Positions 1 through 9,458 of a DNA stretch of 64,000 nucleotides are shown here, piece by piece; position 1 is the first letter of the stretch; every line of letters begins with the position of its first letter. The stretch is from positions 9,653 to 73,652 of the forward strand of contig JBBQZP010000023.1 of assembly GCA_038207585.1 (NCBI GenBank). The letters are read 5' to 3'. The stretch comes from JBBQZP01 sp038207585. Its GTDB lineage: Bacteria; Pseudomonadota; Alphaproteobacteria; Rhodobacterales; Rhodobacteraceae. The notes under the pieces were generated by a model, which made no database searches, was not told where the DNA came from, and saw only the letters and a list, made by a program, of their open reading frames with translations. A program made the translations under genes and the position numbers.

Positions 1-320
1 TGCAGTTGCTCACGCATCGGGCTGACATAGGCTTCGGTCAGGTCTTCTTCGGCCGCCTGCAGATGCGGATCGCCCGTGCCGCCCCACCAGACATCGCCCT
101 TGGGATTGCTGGCTTCGGCCTGAATTTGCGCGAAGGTTTCACCGCTTGATTTGCGGGTCATCGCGACGTCAATGCCGGTCGCCTCTTCAAAGCTTTTCTC
201 CATGATCTGGCACCACTCCTCCTGTGCCGAGCAGTAGAGATTCAGATCGGCCATGGCAGCCGTACCGGAAAGGCCGGCCCCCGTAACGAAAGCAGCCGCA
301 GCCCAAGCGGATTTGGTCAT
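1..320 (-). CDS. ABC transporter substrate-binding protein, N-terminal part (runs off window)
   Basis: The gene reads leftward from an ATG at 320 and is cut by the window edge, so only about 106 residues are visible. A signal peptide (MTKSAWAAAAFVTGAGLSG, then AMA) is followed by a mature start LNLYCSAQEEWCQIMEKSFE and by the segment KSSGETFAQIQAEASNPKGD. This is typical of family-1 periplasmic binding proteins of the AfuA/FbpA (ferric iron or phosphonate) type. The upstream bases carry a GGGAGGA-like ribosome site in the leftward direction. It diverges from ugpB and is probably the first gene of its own ABC operon to the left. The ligand cannot be told from this fragment. Confidence 0.8.
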   Translation of the reverse strand, partial: MTKSAWAAAAFVTGAGLSGTAAMADLNLYCSAQEEWCQIMEKSFEEATGIDVAMTRKSSGETFAQIQAEASNPKGDVWWGGTGDPHLQAAEEDLTEAYVSPMREQL

Positions 321-631
321 GGTATTCCTCCCAGAATATCGATGTGACGCGGCTCTTGAATGACCCGCCATATTTTTGTTAGAAATCATAGGCCCAACAT
401 CCCGACTGTGACAATAAAAAATCGCACGGCGCGAGCGGCCCCCGGCCGGGAGTGCAAACCCGATAGTCTACGCCCTTGTTGTGCACAGGTCTTGTCGGCG
501 AAGAACGGGCGCATACCTATCGAATTGACTCGACGGCCCGAAAGCACCCTATTGGGGCAGGGCTGCGGAAATTGTCGGCAAACAGCGACGCTTTGCTGCC
601 CGGCGTGATAAAATTCTGGGAGGAGACCAAG
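321..631. other. Divergent intergenic region upstream of ugpB
   Basis: These 311 bases hold no convincing gene. They must carry the promoters of the leftward binding protein and of ugp. A TTGACT at 525-530 with CCTATT 17 bases later is a weak sigma-70 candidate for ugpB. An AGGAG ribosome site lies at 620-624. I looked for a PhoB box of the CTGTCAT-N4-CTGTCAT kind, as expected for ugp genes, and found none convincing. Confidence 0.5.
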
Positions 632-1927
632 ATGAAGATTGTGAACCTGTGGGCCGTCGGGATGGCACTGCTGCCGTTTGCGGCGCAGGCCCAGACCGAG
701 ATTTCCTGGTGGCATGCCATGACGGGCGCGAACTCCGAGGTCGTGGACAAAATCGCCAGCGATTTCAACGCAAGCCAGACCGAATATGTGGTCAAGCCCG
801 TGTTCAAGGGCACCTATCCCGAAACGCTGAACGCGGGCATCGCTGCGTTCCGCGCGGGCCAGGCCCCTGACATCATTCAGGTGTTCGATGTGGGCACCGG
901 TGTGATGATGGGCGCGCAAGGCGCGATCAAGCCGGTCGCCGAAGTGCTGAGCGATGCGGGCTTCACCTTTGACAAAAGCGCGTATCTGCCGGGGATTGTC
1001 GGCTATTACTCCAGCCCCGAAGGCGAGATGCTGTCGTTTCCCTACAACTCTTCCTCGCCGATCCTTTACTACAACAAGGATATCTTCGAGAAGGCCGGGC
1101 TGGACGTGAACGCCCCGCCCAAGACCTGGGCCGAAGTCTGGGCCGCTGCCCGCCAGATCAAATCCAGCGGGGCCGCCACCTGCGGCTACACCTCGACCTG
1201 GCTGACCTGGATTCACACCGAGAATTTTGCGGCGTGGAACAATGTCTCGTGGGCCAGCAACGAGAACGGTCTGGCAGGCACGCCGGAACTGGCGATCGAC
1301 GGGCCGCTGTTCGTCAAGCATTTTCAGGAACTTGCCGATCTGGGCAAGGAAGGCGTCTTCGTCTACGGCGGGCGCACCTCCGAGGCCAAGCAGAACTTCA
1401 CCTCGGGTGAATGTGGCATCCTGACCGAAAGCTCGGGCGGTTTGGGCGACATCGTCAAGTCGGGCATCAACTACGGCATCGGCCAGCTGCCCTATGATGA
1501 AACCGCCGAAGGTGCGCCACAGAACACCACACCGGGCGGGGCCTCGCTCTGGGTGATGGGGGGCAAGTCGGACGAGGTTTACAAGGGCGTCGGCACTTTC
1601 TTCAACTATCTGTCGCAGACCCCGGTGCAGCAGTTCCTGCACGAACAGTCGGGTTATCTGCCGGTGACCACGGCCGCCTACGAGGCGACCAAGGCCTCGG
1701 GCTTCTACGATACGAACCCCGCGCGTGAAGTGCCGATCCTGCAGATGTCCGGCAAGACGCCGACCGAAAACTCCAAGGGGGTGCGGGCGCCGAACCTGCC
1801 GCAGCTGCGTGACATCCAGAACGAGGAGTACGAGAAGATGCTCGCTGGCGAGCAGACCGCCGAGCAGGCCCTGAAGGCCGCAGCCGAGCGTGGCAACGCC
1901 GCGATCAAGGAAGCATCGGGCGGCTGA
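632..1927 (+). CDS. ugpB: sn-glycerol-3-phosphate ABC importer, periplasmic binding protein UgpB
   Basis: This 431-residue protein binds glycerol-3-phosphate (and usually glycerophosphodiesters) in the periplasm and delivers it to UgpAE. A short signal peptide ends at AAQAQ, and the mature protein begins TEISWWHAMTG, a typical UgpB start. The motifs PDIIQVFDVGTG, FPYNSSSPILYYNKD and GGASLWVMGG follow the family in order. The ATG at 632 is chosen because GGGAGGAG lies just upstream and the signal peptide begins there; longer in-frame extensions contain no plausible leader. It heads a ugpBAEC operon and is separated from ugpA by a hairpin, which probably makes the binding protein more abundant than the membrane parts. 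Family length is normal. Confidence 0.95.
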   Translation: MKIVNLWAVGMALLPFAAQAQTEISWWHAMTGANSEVVDKIASDFNASQTEYVVKPVFKGTYPETLNAGIAAFRAGQAPDIIQVFDVGTGVMMGAQGAIKPVAEVLSDAGFTFDKSAYLPGIVGYYSSPEGEMLSFPYNSSSPILYYNKDIFEKAGLDVNAPPKTWAEVWAAARQIKSSGAATCGYTSTWLTWIHTENFAAWNNVSWASNENGLAGTPELAIDGPLFVKHFQELADLGKEGVFVYGGRTSEAKQNFTSGECGILTESSGGLGDIVKSGINYGIGQLPYDETAEGAPQNTTPGGASLWVMGGKSDEVYKGVGTFFNYLSQTPVQQFLHEQSGYLPVTTAAYEATKASGFYDTNPAREVPILQMSGKTPTENSKGVRAPNLPQLRDIQNEEYEKMLAGEQTAEQALKAAAERGNAAIKEASGG

Positions 1928-1941
1928 ACCATCTAGCGATG

Positions 1942-1974
1942 GCGCGCACCGGCGGCTAACGGTGCGCGCTTTTT
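1942..1974 (+). terminator. Terminator-like attenuator between ugpB and ugpA
   Basis: A 10-bp perfect GC-rich stem (GCGCGCACCG at 1942-1951 pairing with CGGTGCGCGC at 1960-1969, loop of 8) is followed by TTTTT. It has the form of an intrinsic terminator inside the operon and probably causes partial termination, or protects the ugpB message 3' end. Confidence 0.75.
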
Positions 1975-2000
1975 GATGGCCTGCAAGGCAAGGATTATCT

Positions 2001-2882
2001 ATGCGACGGACAGTTTTTCCGCACAAGGTTCTGCCTTGGCTCTTGCTGGCACCCCAGTTGGCAATCACGATTATCTTCTTTTACTGGCCCGCCGCGCAGG
2101 CGTTCCGGCAATCGGTGCTGCGGGAAGACCCGTTCGGGCTAAGCAGCACTTTTGTCGGGCTGGCCAATTTCCGCAAGGTGCTGAGCGATCCCAGCTATCT
2201 GAACTCGATCAAGGTCACGGCTGTCTTTTCGATCCTGGTGGCGTTTTGTGCGCTGGCTGTCGCGCTGTTTCTGGCCGTACAGGCGGAAAAGATCGTGCGT
2301 GGCAAGGGGTTCTACCGCACCCTGATGATCTGGCCCTATGCGGTTGCCCCGGCCATAGCGGGAATGCTGTGGCTTTTCATGTTCAACCCGTCATTCGGCA
2401 CCCTGGCCTGGCCGCTGCGTCAGATGGGGATTGCCTGGAACCCGCTGCTGGACAGCGAACAGGCGATGGCATTGGTGGTGGCGGCGGCGACGTGGAAGCA
2501 GATCAGCTACAACTTCCTGTTCTTCATAGCCGGACTTCAGGCGATTCCCAAATCCCTGCTTGAGGCCGCGGCAATCGACGGCGCGAGCCGCGGGCATGCG
2601 TTCCGGACCATCGTCTTTCCGCTGCTGGCACCGACCACCTTTTTCCTGCTGGTGGTAAACACGGTTTATGCGCTGTTCGACACCTTTGGCATCATCCACG
2701 CCGTGACCAGCGGCGGGCCGGGAAAAGCGACTGAAACTTTGGTCTACAAGGTTTACAACGACGGTTTCGTGAACCTGATCATGGGCGATTCCGCGGCGCA
2801 ATCGGTGATCCTGATGGTGATTGTCATCACGTTGACCGCCTTCCAGTTCCGCTTTATCGAAAGACGGGTGCATTATGGATAA
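2001..2882 (+). CDS. ugpA: sn-glycerol-3-phosphate ABC importer, permease UgpA
   Basis: This 293-residue inner-membrane protein has about six transmembrane segments and belongs to the MalF/UgpA branch of binding-protein-dependent permeases. The cytoplasmic EAA loop that contacts the ATPase is seen as EAAAIDGASRGHAFRTIVFP at residues about 188-207. The N terminus (PHKVLPWLLLAPQLAITIIFFYWPA) is typical of UgpA. It pairs with UgpE to form the channel. Its stop overlaps the ugpE start by 8 bases, so the two are translationally coupled. Confidence 0.95.
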   Translation: MRRTVFPHKVLPWLLLAPQLAITIIFFYWPAAQAFRQSVLREDPFGLSSTFVGLANFRKVLSDPSYLNSIKVTAVFSILVAFCALAVALFLAVQAEKIVRGKGFYRTLMIWPYAVAPAIAGMLWLFMFNPSFGTLAWPLRQMGIAWNPLLDSEQAMALVVAAATWKQISYNFLFFIAGLQAIPKSLLEAAAIDGASRGHAFRTIVFPLLAPTTFFLLVVNTVYALFDTFGIIHAVTSGGPGKATETLVYKVYNDGFVNLIMGDSAAQSVILMVIVITLTAFQFRFIERRVHYG

Positions 2883-3744
2883 CGCCGCGCACACGCCCCT
2901 CGCCGCGCGCGGACCGGCGCGGATGATGGCGCATTTGTGGATGATTCTTGGCGTGATCATCGTGGCCTTTCCGATTTATTACGTCGTGATCGCCTCGACC
3001 CATTCGACCCAGACCATCCTGCGCCCGCCCCTGCCTTTGCTGCCGGGGCCGGAAGCATTCCAGAACTATGACGAGGCGTTTTCCGGTGGGATAGGCCGGA
3101 TCGGCGGGGTCAGCCTGTGGCGACTGCTGGGTAACACGACGCTGATCGCGATGGGCATTGCGCTGGGGAAGATCGCGATCTCGATGGCGTCGGCCTATGC
3201 CATTGTCTTTTTCCGCTTTCCCCTGCGGATGGCCTGCTTCTGGTTGATCTTCATCACCCTGATGTTGCCGGTCGAGGTGCGGATCCAGCCGACCTACAAG
3301 GTGATGGTCGATCTGGGCCTGATCGACACCTATGCCGGTCTGATCCTGCCGCTGATCGCGTCTGCAACCGCCACGCTGCTGTTCCGGCAGTTTTTCATGA
3401 CCATACCGGATGAACTGCTGGAGGCCGCGCGGGTCGATGGTGCGGGGCCGTGGCGGTTTTTCAAGGATATCCTGTGGCCGCTGTCGCTGACCAATGTGGC
3501 GGCGATCTTCGTGATCCAGTTCATCTATGGCTGGACGCAATACTTGTGGCCGCTGTTGGTCACCAATTCCAACGAGATGAACACCATCGTCATCGCGCTG
3601 AAGAAGATGATCTCTTTTGCCGATGCCGATACCCCCTGGAACCTTGTCATGGTGACTTCCGTGCTGGCCATCCTGCCGCCGATCCTTGTGGTCGTGGTGA
3701 TGCAGCGGTGGTTCGTGAAGGGCCTTGTCGAGACGGAGAAGTAA
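2875..3744 (+). CDS. ugpE: sn-glycerol-3-phosphate ABC importer, permease UgpE
   Basis: This is the second channel subunit, 289 residues, of the MalG/UgpE branch, with six predicted membrane spans. The EAA loop reads LLEAARVDGAGPWRFFKDIL, at about residues 182-201. The segment SNEMNTIVIALKKM near the C terminus is characteristic of UgpE. The gene overlaps ugpA by 8 bases and ends directly before the ugpC start codon, which supports one polycistronic message. Confidence 0.95.
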   Translation: MDNAAHTPLAARGPARMMAHLWMILGVIIVAFPIYYVVIASTHSTQTILRPPLPLLPGPEAFQNYDEAFSGGIGRIGGVSLWRLLGNTTLIAMGIALGKIAISMASAYAIVFFRFPLRMACFWLIFITLMLPVEVRIQPTYKVMVDLGLIDTYAGLILPLIASATATLLFRQFFMTIPDELLEAARVDGAGPWRFFKDILWPLSLTNVAAIFVIQFIYGWTQYLWPLLVTNSNEMNTIVIALKKMISFADADTPWNLVMVTSVLAILPPILVVVVMQRWFVKGLVETEK

Positions 3745-4815
3745 ATGGCGCGTATCCTGCTGAACGATCTGCGGAAAAGTTATGGCGGACAACAGGTGAT
3801 CCACGGCATCACCATGGACATCCCGAATGGCGAATTCGTGGTGATCGTCGGGCCATCCGGCTGCGGCAAGTCCACGCTGTTGCGTATGGTCGCGGGGCTG
3901 GAAAGCATCACCTCGGGCACCATCAAGATCAACGACAAGGTGGTGAACGATCTTGAACCGCGCCAGCGTGACATCGCGATGGTGTTCCAGAACTACGCGC
4001 TTTATCCCCATATGAGCGTGCGCGAAAACATGGCATATGGGCTGAAGATCGCAAAGCTGTCCAAGGCCGAGATTCAGGATTCCGTCGCCCGCGTGGCCGC
4101 GATGCTGGAACTTGAGCCCTATCTCGACCGCAGGCCGCGCGATCTGTCGGGGGGGCAGCGTCAGCGGGTTGCGATGGGCCGGGCCCTTGTGCGCGAACCG
4201 TCGGCTTTTCTGCTGGACGAGCCTCTGTCAAACCTTGATGCCAAGCTGCGTGTGCAGATGCGCTTGCAGATCAAGGAGTTGCATTTGCGGACCGGGCAGA
4301 CGACGCTTTATGTGACCCACGATCAGGTCGAGGCGATGACGCTGGCCGACCGTCTGATCGTGATCAACAAGGGCGTAGCCGAGCAGATCGCCACCCCGCA
4401 CGAGGTTTACATGAACCCGGCCAGCGAATTCGTCGCCAGCTTCATCGGGTCGCCGGCCATGAACATCTTCACCGTCCGCGTCGACGGCGGCTTTGCGGTT
4501 CTGCCGGGCGGGCACCGCCTGCCGCTTTCGGGTCTTCCCGCCAACGGGGACTACCGCCTTGGACTGCGCCCCGAGGATCTGGAACTGGTGGACGCCGCCA
4601 CGCCTGCTATCCCGGTCGTGCTGCGGTCGGTCGAGTGGCTGGGCGCAGACTCCTTCGGCTACGGCGTCATCGAAGGGTCCGACGAGCTTGTGACCCTGCG
4701 TCTGTCGGGCAATACCGCTATCGCGCGCGGCGACCGCCTGCACGTCGCCCCCATAGCCGACCGGCTGCATTTCTTTGCACCCGACACCGGCAAACGGCTT
4801 TCTATCCGGGCCTGA
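3745..4815 (+). CDS. ugpC: sn-glycerol-3-phosphate ABC importer, ATPase UgpC
   Basis: This 356-residue cytoplasmic ATPase powers uptake. Walker A is GPSGCGKST (36-44), the Q-loop is FQNYALYPH (81-89), the signature is LSGGQRQRV (134-142) and Walker B is FLLDEP (155-160), followed by the D-loop SNLDA. The C-terminal third is a TOBE/MalK-type regulatory domain. In the family this ATPase can be inhibited by internal phosphate; that is not shown here. It starts at the base after the ugpE stop. It is convergent with the phosphate cotransporter gene, with only 5 bases between the stops and no terminator visible. Confidence 0.95.
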   Translation: MARILLNDLRKSYGGQQVIHGITMDIPNGEFVVIVGPSGCGKSTLLRMVAGLESITSGTIKINDKVVNDLEPRQRDIAMVFQNYALYPHMSVRENMAYGLKIAKLSKAEIQDSVARVAAMLELEPYLDRRPRDLSGGQRQRVAMGRALVREPSAFLLDEPLSNLDAKLRVQMRLQIKELHLRTGQTTLYVTHDQVEAMTLADRLIVINKGVAEQIATPHEVYMNPASEFVASFIGSPAMNIFTVRVDGGFAVLPGGHRLPLSGLPANGDYRLGLRPEDLELVDAATPAIPVVLRSVEWLGADSFGYGVIEGSDELVTLRLSGNTAIARGDRLHVAPIADRLHFFAPDTGKRLSIRA

Positions 4816-4820
4816 CTGCG

Positions 4821-6473
4821 TCAGACGGGAATCCGCTTCAACCGCGTTTCCAGCAGCTCGCCGCTTTCAGTCAGGATCGGGTAGGCGACCGTGATAAAGC
4901 ATGTGTTGATCTGCTTCAATTCGCGCAACGTCTCCAGATGGATGTTTGACGTGGTCGAGGTTTCCGGATTGCCGTCCCGCAAGCGATCAAGATGTGCGTG
5001 CTGATAGAATCGCTCCAGCTGACGCGCACGCTCTTTCTGGCGCACCAATTCAAGAGCCGCTGCGGGATTGCCCGACATCTGCACATGCAGCGCCGCCTGC
5101 GCGTTGGTCAGCACAAAGTCATGGAACTCCGACAGATCGTCATATCCCCGGTCCGAAAAGTTCAGCCCCTCGGCGTTCAGCTTCTTGGCAAGGCCCAGGG
5201 TCAAGCGGACGACCGAATCTCCGGCAGATTCGTAGAGCGCGGCCTGATCCAGAAGCTCGTTCACCTGTCGCGTCAGGTCCTGATCCACACCGCGCACATC
5301 CAGTTGGGCAAGATAGGTCTTGGTGGCGCTGTACATCTGGTCCAGCCGCATTTCGGTTTCCGACAAGCTCGCCGCGACGGTCGGGTCCCATTTCGTGAAA
5401 AGCGGCATAACCGGACGCAGCATCGACTCGGCCAGCTCGCCCATGTGAAGCACCTCGCGCGCGGCGCATGCCAGCGCCCGTTGGGGATTGTCAAGGGCAG
5501 CAGGATCAAGCGCGCTTGGCCGCTCTTCGGTTGTTCCGGCGACAGGTTCGCGGATCACCATGGCGACCGCGCGCTGCAACGGTGCGATTAGCGGTAAACC
5601 CACAATCGCGACGGCCACGTTGAAGATCAGATGCAGGTTGATCACCTGCTGACCCGCCGAAGAGCCCAGCCAAGACCAGTCGTGCGGTGCCAGGATCAGC
5701 GCGGTCAGGCAGGCAGCCGCACCGCCGCCGCGCAGTATCGCATTCGACCAAACCATCTGCCGGGCCCCCGCAGCCGCGCCCAGCGTCAGCGTGATCGCGA
5801 TGAAACTGCCTCCCAGATTGGCCCCCAGTACGACCGCCGCTGCCACCGGAACCGACAGAATGCCCTGTGCGGCAAAGGTCATTACCAGAAGGATCGCCGC
5901 GACCGAGGAATGGACGACCCAGGCCAGCAGCGCGCCCAGCACGAACGCCGACACAGGATCGCGCTGCAGGTAAACGGCGACGGTCTGCAACCCCGAGAAT
6001 TCGCGGATCGGGCCGCTTGCCTCGGCAATCATTCCAAGCGCGACGAAGACCAACGCGAGGCCGATCAGGATCCGTCCGATCTGCCGTCCGGGCTTTTCCT
6101 GCGACCGCAGGAACGTGGCGACCCCGGCCAGCAACAGCAATGGCGCCAGCCAAGATGGGCGCAGAACCAGAGCCTGAACGACCATCGCCGATCCGATATC
6201 AGCCCCGAGCAGCATGGAAAGACCGACACCAGCCGAAATTGCCCCCGTGGTGATGAATCCCGAAGCCATGACCGCAAGCGCCGTCGCACTTTGCAGCAAC
6301 AGTGCGACAATGGCCCCGCTCCCCGCCGCAACAATCCGATTTTCCGCCGAAGCGCGCAGCCAGCGTCGAAGCTGCACAGCAAAGGCCCGCTCGACGCCGG
6401 TTCGGACCATGCGAACTGCGTAAACAAGTAAAGCCGCCGCAGCTGCGACGTTCAAAAGAAAGACCAACATCAT
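4821..6473 (-). CDS. Na+/phosphate cotransporter family protein (NptA/PNaS type)
   Basis: This 550-residue membrane protein probably imports inorganic phosphate with sodium, or exports it. The N-terminal two thirds hold two Na/Pi cotransporter repeats with the paired QS-type motifs LLLQSATALAVMA and VVHSSVAAILLVM. The last 200 residues are helical and PhoU-like (PEETEMRLDQM-type helices), a common regulatory tail. The start at 6473 (MMLVFLLNVAAAA) begins the first membrane helix; the 41-residue longer reading frame upstream has no leader and overlaps the PhoB box. A strong PhoB box lies 71 bases upstream. Together with the adjacent ugp operon this suggests a phosphate-starvation block. Confidence 0.9.
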   Translation of the reverse strand: MMLVFLLNVAAAAALLVYAVRMVRTGVERAFAVQLRRWLRASAENRIVAAGSGAIVALLLQSATALAVMASGFITTGAISAGVGLSMLLGADIGSAMVVQALVLRPSWLAPLLLLAGVATFLRSQEKPGRQIGRILIGLALVFVALGMIAEASGPIREFSGLQTVAVYLQRDPVSAFVLGALLAWVVHSSVAAILLVMTFAAQGILSVPVAAAVVLGANLGGSFIAITLTLGAAAGARQMVWSNAILRGGGAAACLTALILAPHDWSWLGSSAGQQVINLHLIFNVAVAIVGLPLIAPLQRAVAMVIREPVAGTTEERPSALDPAALDNPQRALACAAREVLHMGELAESMLRPVMPLFTKWDPTVAASLSETEMRLDQMYSATKTYLAQLDVRGVDQDLTRQVNELLDQAALYESAGDSVVRLTLGLAKKLNAEGLNFSDRGYDDLSEFHDFVLTNAQAALHVQMSGNPAAALELVRQKERARQLERFYQHAHLDRLRDGNPETSTTSNIHLETLRELKQINTCFITVAYPILTESGELLETRLKRIPV

Positions 6474-6543
6474 GTTCTCGCTACGATTTTCGCCTCGCAA
6501 GTTTGTCGTGCGAGGGCTGAGAGGCATCTGCCGCCGTTGGTAT

Positions 6544-6561
6544 GTAACAAATTCATGACAG
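6544..6561 (-). promoter_or_regulatory. PhoB box upstream of the Na+/phosphate cotransporter
   Basis: On the minus strand the sequence CTGTCATGAATTTGTTAC matches the Pho box pattern CTGTCAT-N4-CTGTCAC. The first half is perfect, and the second half differs only by C-to-T changes at two positions. It lies 71 bases before the ATG and points towards the gene, which fits activation by PhoB under phosphate limitation. Confidence 0.7.
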
Positions 6562-6623
6562 CCTGTCTTGTGGAAATCTGCTGCGGTTCCCATCACTTGA
6601 TAAGCGGCAGGCGTGTTATATTA

Positions 6624-6968
6624 ATGGGACTGTTGCACGCGATGGCTGTAGTGCCCGATAAAATCTCGCCTACAATTCCTGGACAACGAAGGCGCGGCCT
6701 GCCGGAACTGAAACAGATACGGCATGCGATTGCGTTGATGCACATGGCGGAAACGCTGGTGCTTTTGAAACAAGCGGAAAGCTATTTTCACTTCACTTCA
6801 CCTCACTTCACCTTGGGCGACGCAAGCCATAACCCGATGTTTTCGTGGGCCGAAGACGATGCCTTGGCCGATCTATTTCGGCCCTACACGATAGAGCCAT
6901 TCCTGCACGGGCGGGACCGTCGGCATGGGCCGCGCAGCCGGGCAGGAAGTCGCGGCGACCGGTGGTAA
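6624..6968 (+). pseudogene. Unrecognised gene remnant fused into a dehydrogenase remnant
   Basis: The frame from 6624 encodes a plausible protein stretch (PELKQIRHAIALMHMAETL, then HNPMFSWAEDDALADLFRPY) up to about 6905. There it collides with the glycine-rich motif of a short-chain dehydrogenase that is read in another frame. The remaining translation after that point is nonsense. The sequence looks like the truncated end of a real gene, joined by deletion to the next one. I do not recognise the family. It contains a short tandem of TTCAC-like units near 6788-6812. It belongs to the decaying island that extends to about 11.2 kb. Confidence 0.4.
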
Positions 6969-7569
6969 GGCGAACTTCATGGGCAGCGACGCCTCAGATA
7001 CAGGCGCAGTTCATGCCGCAGTCGCCGGGGTTGCGGATCGTTGGGGGCGGATCGACATGTTGTTCAACCATGCGGGCAGCAACATCGTGAAACCGCTGCA
7101 TGAGACGACCAATGCGGATTGTGACCGACTCATGGCGATCAACGTCAGGTCAGCTTTCGTCACCGGCCGCGAGGTCGTGGCGCATATGCTGGACGATGGC
7201 GGCGGGTCGATTGTCATCGCCTCGTCCATCGGTGGCGAGAAGGGCTTTGCGCTGGAAAGCCTGTATTGCATGACCAAAGGTGCCGTCCTGCAACTGGCCC
7301 GTTCCATCGCGGCCAAATACCGCGACCGGGTCATCCGCGCCAATGCGGTGTGTCCGGCATTTGTGAAAACCGATCACGGGTTGCGGGAAATCAAGGAATT
7401 GGACGGGCTGGACCAACAGTGGAACGAGTCAGATCTGGCCGCCGCAAAGGGCCGAATCTGCGAACCCGAAGACGTTGCCGCAGCCGCAATATTTCTCGCA
7501 TCTGACGAGGCCAGCTTCATCAACGGAACGCCCCTTTACGTCGACAACGGCTGGAATGCCAAAGGCTGA
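6907..7569 (+). pseudogene. Short-chain dehydrogenase/reductase remnant, 5' end lost
   Basis: The cofactor motif TGGTVGMG is readable from 6907 but has no start codon or preceding strand in frame, because the upstream sequence belongs to another remnant. The first in-frame ATG, at 6925, lies inside the motif. Downstream features are intact: the NAG-like turn (NHAGS), the active-site SS, YCMTK (YxxxK) and the C-terminal INGTPLYVDNGW. Comparison with the usual 250 residues suggests about 20 residues are also missing between the glycine motif and GSDASD. A functional enzyme is unlikely unless start and fold were rescued. Its neighbours suggest an original role in quaternary-amine or carnitine-like catabolism, which is inference. 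Confidence 0.6.
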
Positions 7570-7629
7570 ACACCAACGGAAAGAGCACCATGAATATCGC
7601 TCAGTAACTGATTGACGCAACCGCTTTAA

Positions 7630-8345
7630 GCCTCGCTGACATTCGAGGTGGAGTCCACCGATCCGATCGAGGTCATGATCGCGGACTGGCCATCAATGCA
7701 GGTCCATGCTGAGTCCCTGAACATCATCCTGTCCACGGCGGGCTACAACGTGGAAAAGGTCATCGCAGACGACAGTGCGCGGTATCCCGACTTTGAGGTG
7801 GGCGATCTGCACATCGCGCTGGAAACCTGGCAGACCACGCAGAAATCGGCGTTTACCGCCTCGGTCGCGACCGGCAAGGTGCTGGACATCGGCGAAACTG
7901 GCACCAAGGCCAAGGAAGAGTGGTGGTATCCGATCTACATGAAAGAGCAATGCCGCGGTCTTCAGGCATGGGAGTGGTTGAAAGGCTGTGCCGAGCTGTT
8001 TTCCACCCCCGAAACCTCGCCGCAACGGCGCTAACTTTCGGGTTCCATGGCCTGGGGTGGTTGGGATGCCAAACTGAAATCCGCCTCTGAACGCAAGAGA
8101 CCCATCCTTTTGTGGATCTACAAGCCGCATTGGGCCCCTTCGGTGTTCGAGGGCGAATATGTCGAATTCCCGAAATATGAGGCCGCCTGCTATGAAGACC
8201 CGGACTGGGGTGTGAACCCAGATGCACTTTATGATTGCGGCAGGCCCGAGGGTTGGATCAAGAAGATGTCCTGGGCAGAGGGCGAGGCGAAATGGCCTTG
8301 CGCGTATGAAATCGTGCGCAACTTCACCATGGATGGCAATAAAGT
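7630..8345 (+). pseudogene. ProX-type glycine betaine/choline ABC substrate-binding protein, broken
   Basis: The frame carries clear ProX landmarks: PIEVMIADWPSMQVHAE, YPDFEVGDLHIALETW, EEWWYPIYM, then WIYKPHW, EAACYEDPDWGVNPDALYDCG and KWPCAYEIVRNFTM. An in-frame TAA at 8032-8034 interrupts it, and about 25 residues expected between STPETSP and KRPILLW are missing. A short false start (ATG at 7591, five codons, stop) lies where the signal peptide should begin. The gene cannot make a complete binding protein. It lies in the normal order before a ProW-like permease. Confidence 0.75.
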
Positions 8346-8392
8346 CGGAAACCTTGCCGCCCATGGTGCATGCAGCCGTGTTGGCCCAGCGC

Positions 8393-9458
8393 TCGTTGCC
8401 GTCCGAAATGCACGATTTGGCAGCGCTCTTGGGCTGCACCCGACGGCAGGCGCCGTGGCAAGTGGAGCTGTCGGTTGCCCTGCCAAAACTGGCCATCAGG
8501 TTGAACCAAGTGGTGATGATGTCGCTGAACATGGTGATCATCGCGTCGATGATCGGCGCCGGTGGCTTGGGGTTTGACGTGCCGACCGCCCTGCGCAAGC
8601 TCGATATCAGGGCAGCGTTGAAGGCGGGGCTATCTGACAGTCGTGCTGGACAGGCTGATGCAGGCCGCCGACCGCAACAGTGCCACCGGGCGGCGCATCT
8701 GACAGCGGCGCGATCTGTGGTGGCTTCTGGCGCTGGTCGCGCTGCCCGCCATGCTTGGCCTGATGATGCCGGAACTTGCGCGCTGGACTAAGGCGCTGCT
8801 CACCACCAATGCCCCTGTCCGGAATGATCTGGTCAGCTGGATCAATGTGACCCTTTACGCCCCGCTTGAATTCCAGAGCACCCTTTGGTTGCTGTGGATC
8901 ATGTTTCCGCTGCGCGACGCCCTGCTTGCCGCACTAACGGTTGCACTGATCCTTGGCTTTCCGCTGGGTCTTGGGCTGGCCGGGCGGCCTCGGTTGGCCG
9001 AACCCGCGCGACTTGTGCTGGACACGCTTCAAACCTTGCCAGCACTTGTGTAACTGTCGCCCGCGGTGATGCTGTTTCGCAATGGCGATTTCGCGGCGCT
9101 GATTGCGGTGGCAGGCTATGCCCTTGGTGCGCGCTACGGGATGGAGGGCTTGCCCGCCGCGATGCCGACGCTGATCCTTGGCGTCAACCAGACCATCATG
9201 ATGGCGCTGTCGATGCTGGTGATTGCGGCTTTGGTTGGCACATCCGAACCGGTCCAGATGGTGTTTATCATGCTATCCCTGGGCAAGACCGGCGCGGGGA
9301 TCATGCCGGGGCTTGCCGTACAGGAGATGTCCGAAAAATGGTTCAAACATCCGTCAGATGTAAGCTCCTTGCGCTCCAATGACCGATCGCGTTTGCTGAT
9401 CAGAACAAGAATTTCGGGAGCGTCGCATGTCACATTTTCCATCAATCCAGAATCTTGA
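8393..9458 (+). pseudogene. ProW-type permease (two-domain) remnant with stops and frameshift
   Basis: Pieces of a glycine-betaine-type permease follow each other. First comes WQVELSVALPKLAIRLNQ, then MVIIASMIGAGGLGFDVP. A frameshift near 8630 is followed by WWLLALVALPAMLGLMMPE, then LDTLQTLPALV, a TAA at 9051-9053, and LSPAVMLFRNGDFAAL. The family expects a tyrosine at that stop, so it is probably a Tyr-to-stop change. A further deletion removes the loop before ILGVNQTIMMALSMLVI. No ATPase (ProV) gene follows. The transporter is dead, and three independent lesions argue against sequencing error alone. Confidence 0.75.

Noticed and set aside
386..2068. Long minus-strand frame opposite ugpB
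   Set aside because: Shadow frame produced by GC-rich codon bias; composition is low-complexity Arg/Gly/Leu-rich and the plus strand encodes a clear UgpB.
6788..6812. Short TTCAC-type tandem repeat
   Set aside because: Only a few imperfect units; too short for a CRISPR or a functional repeat array.
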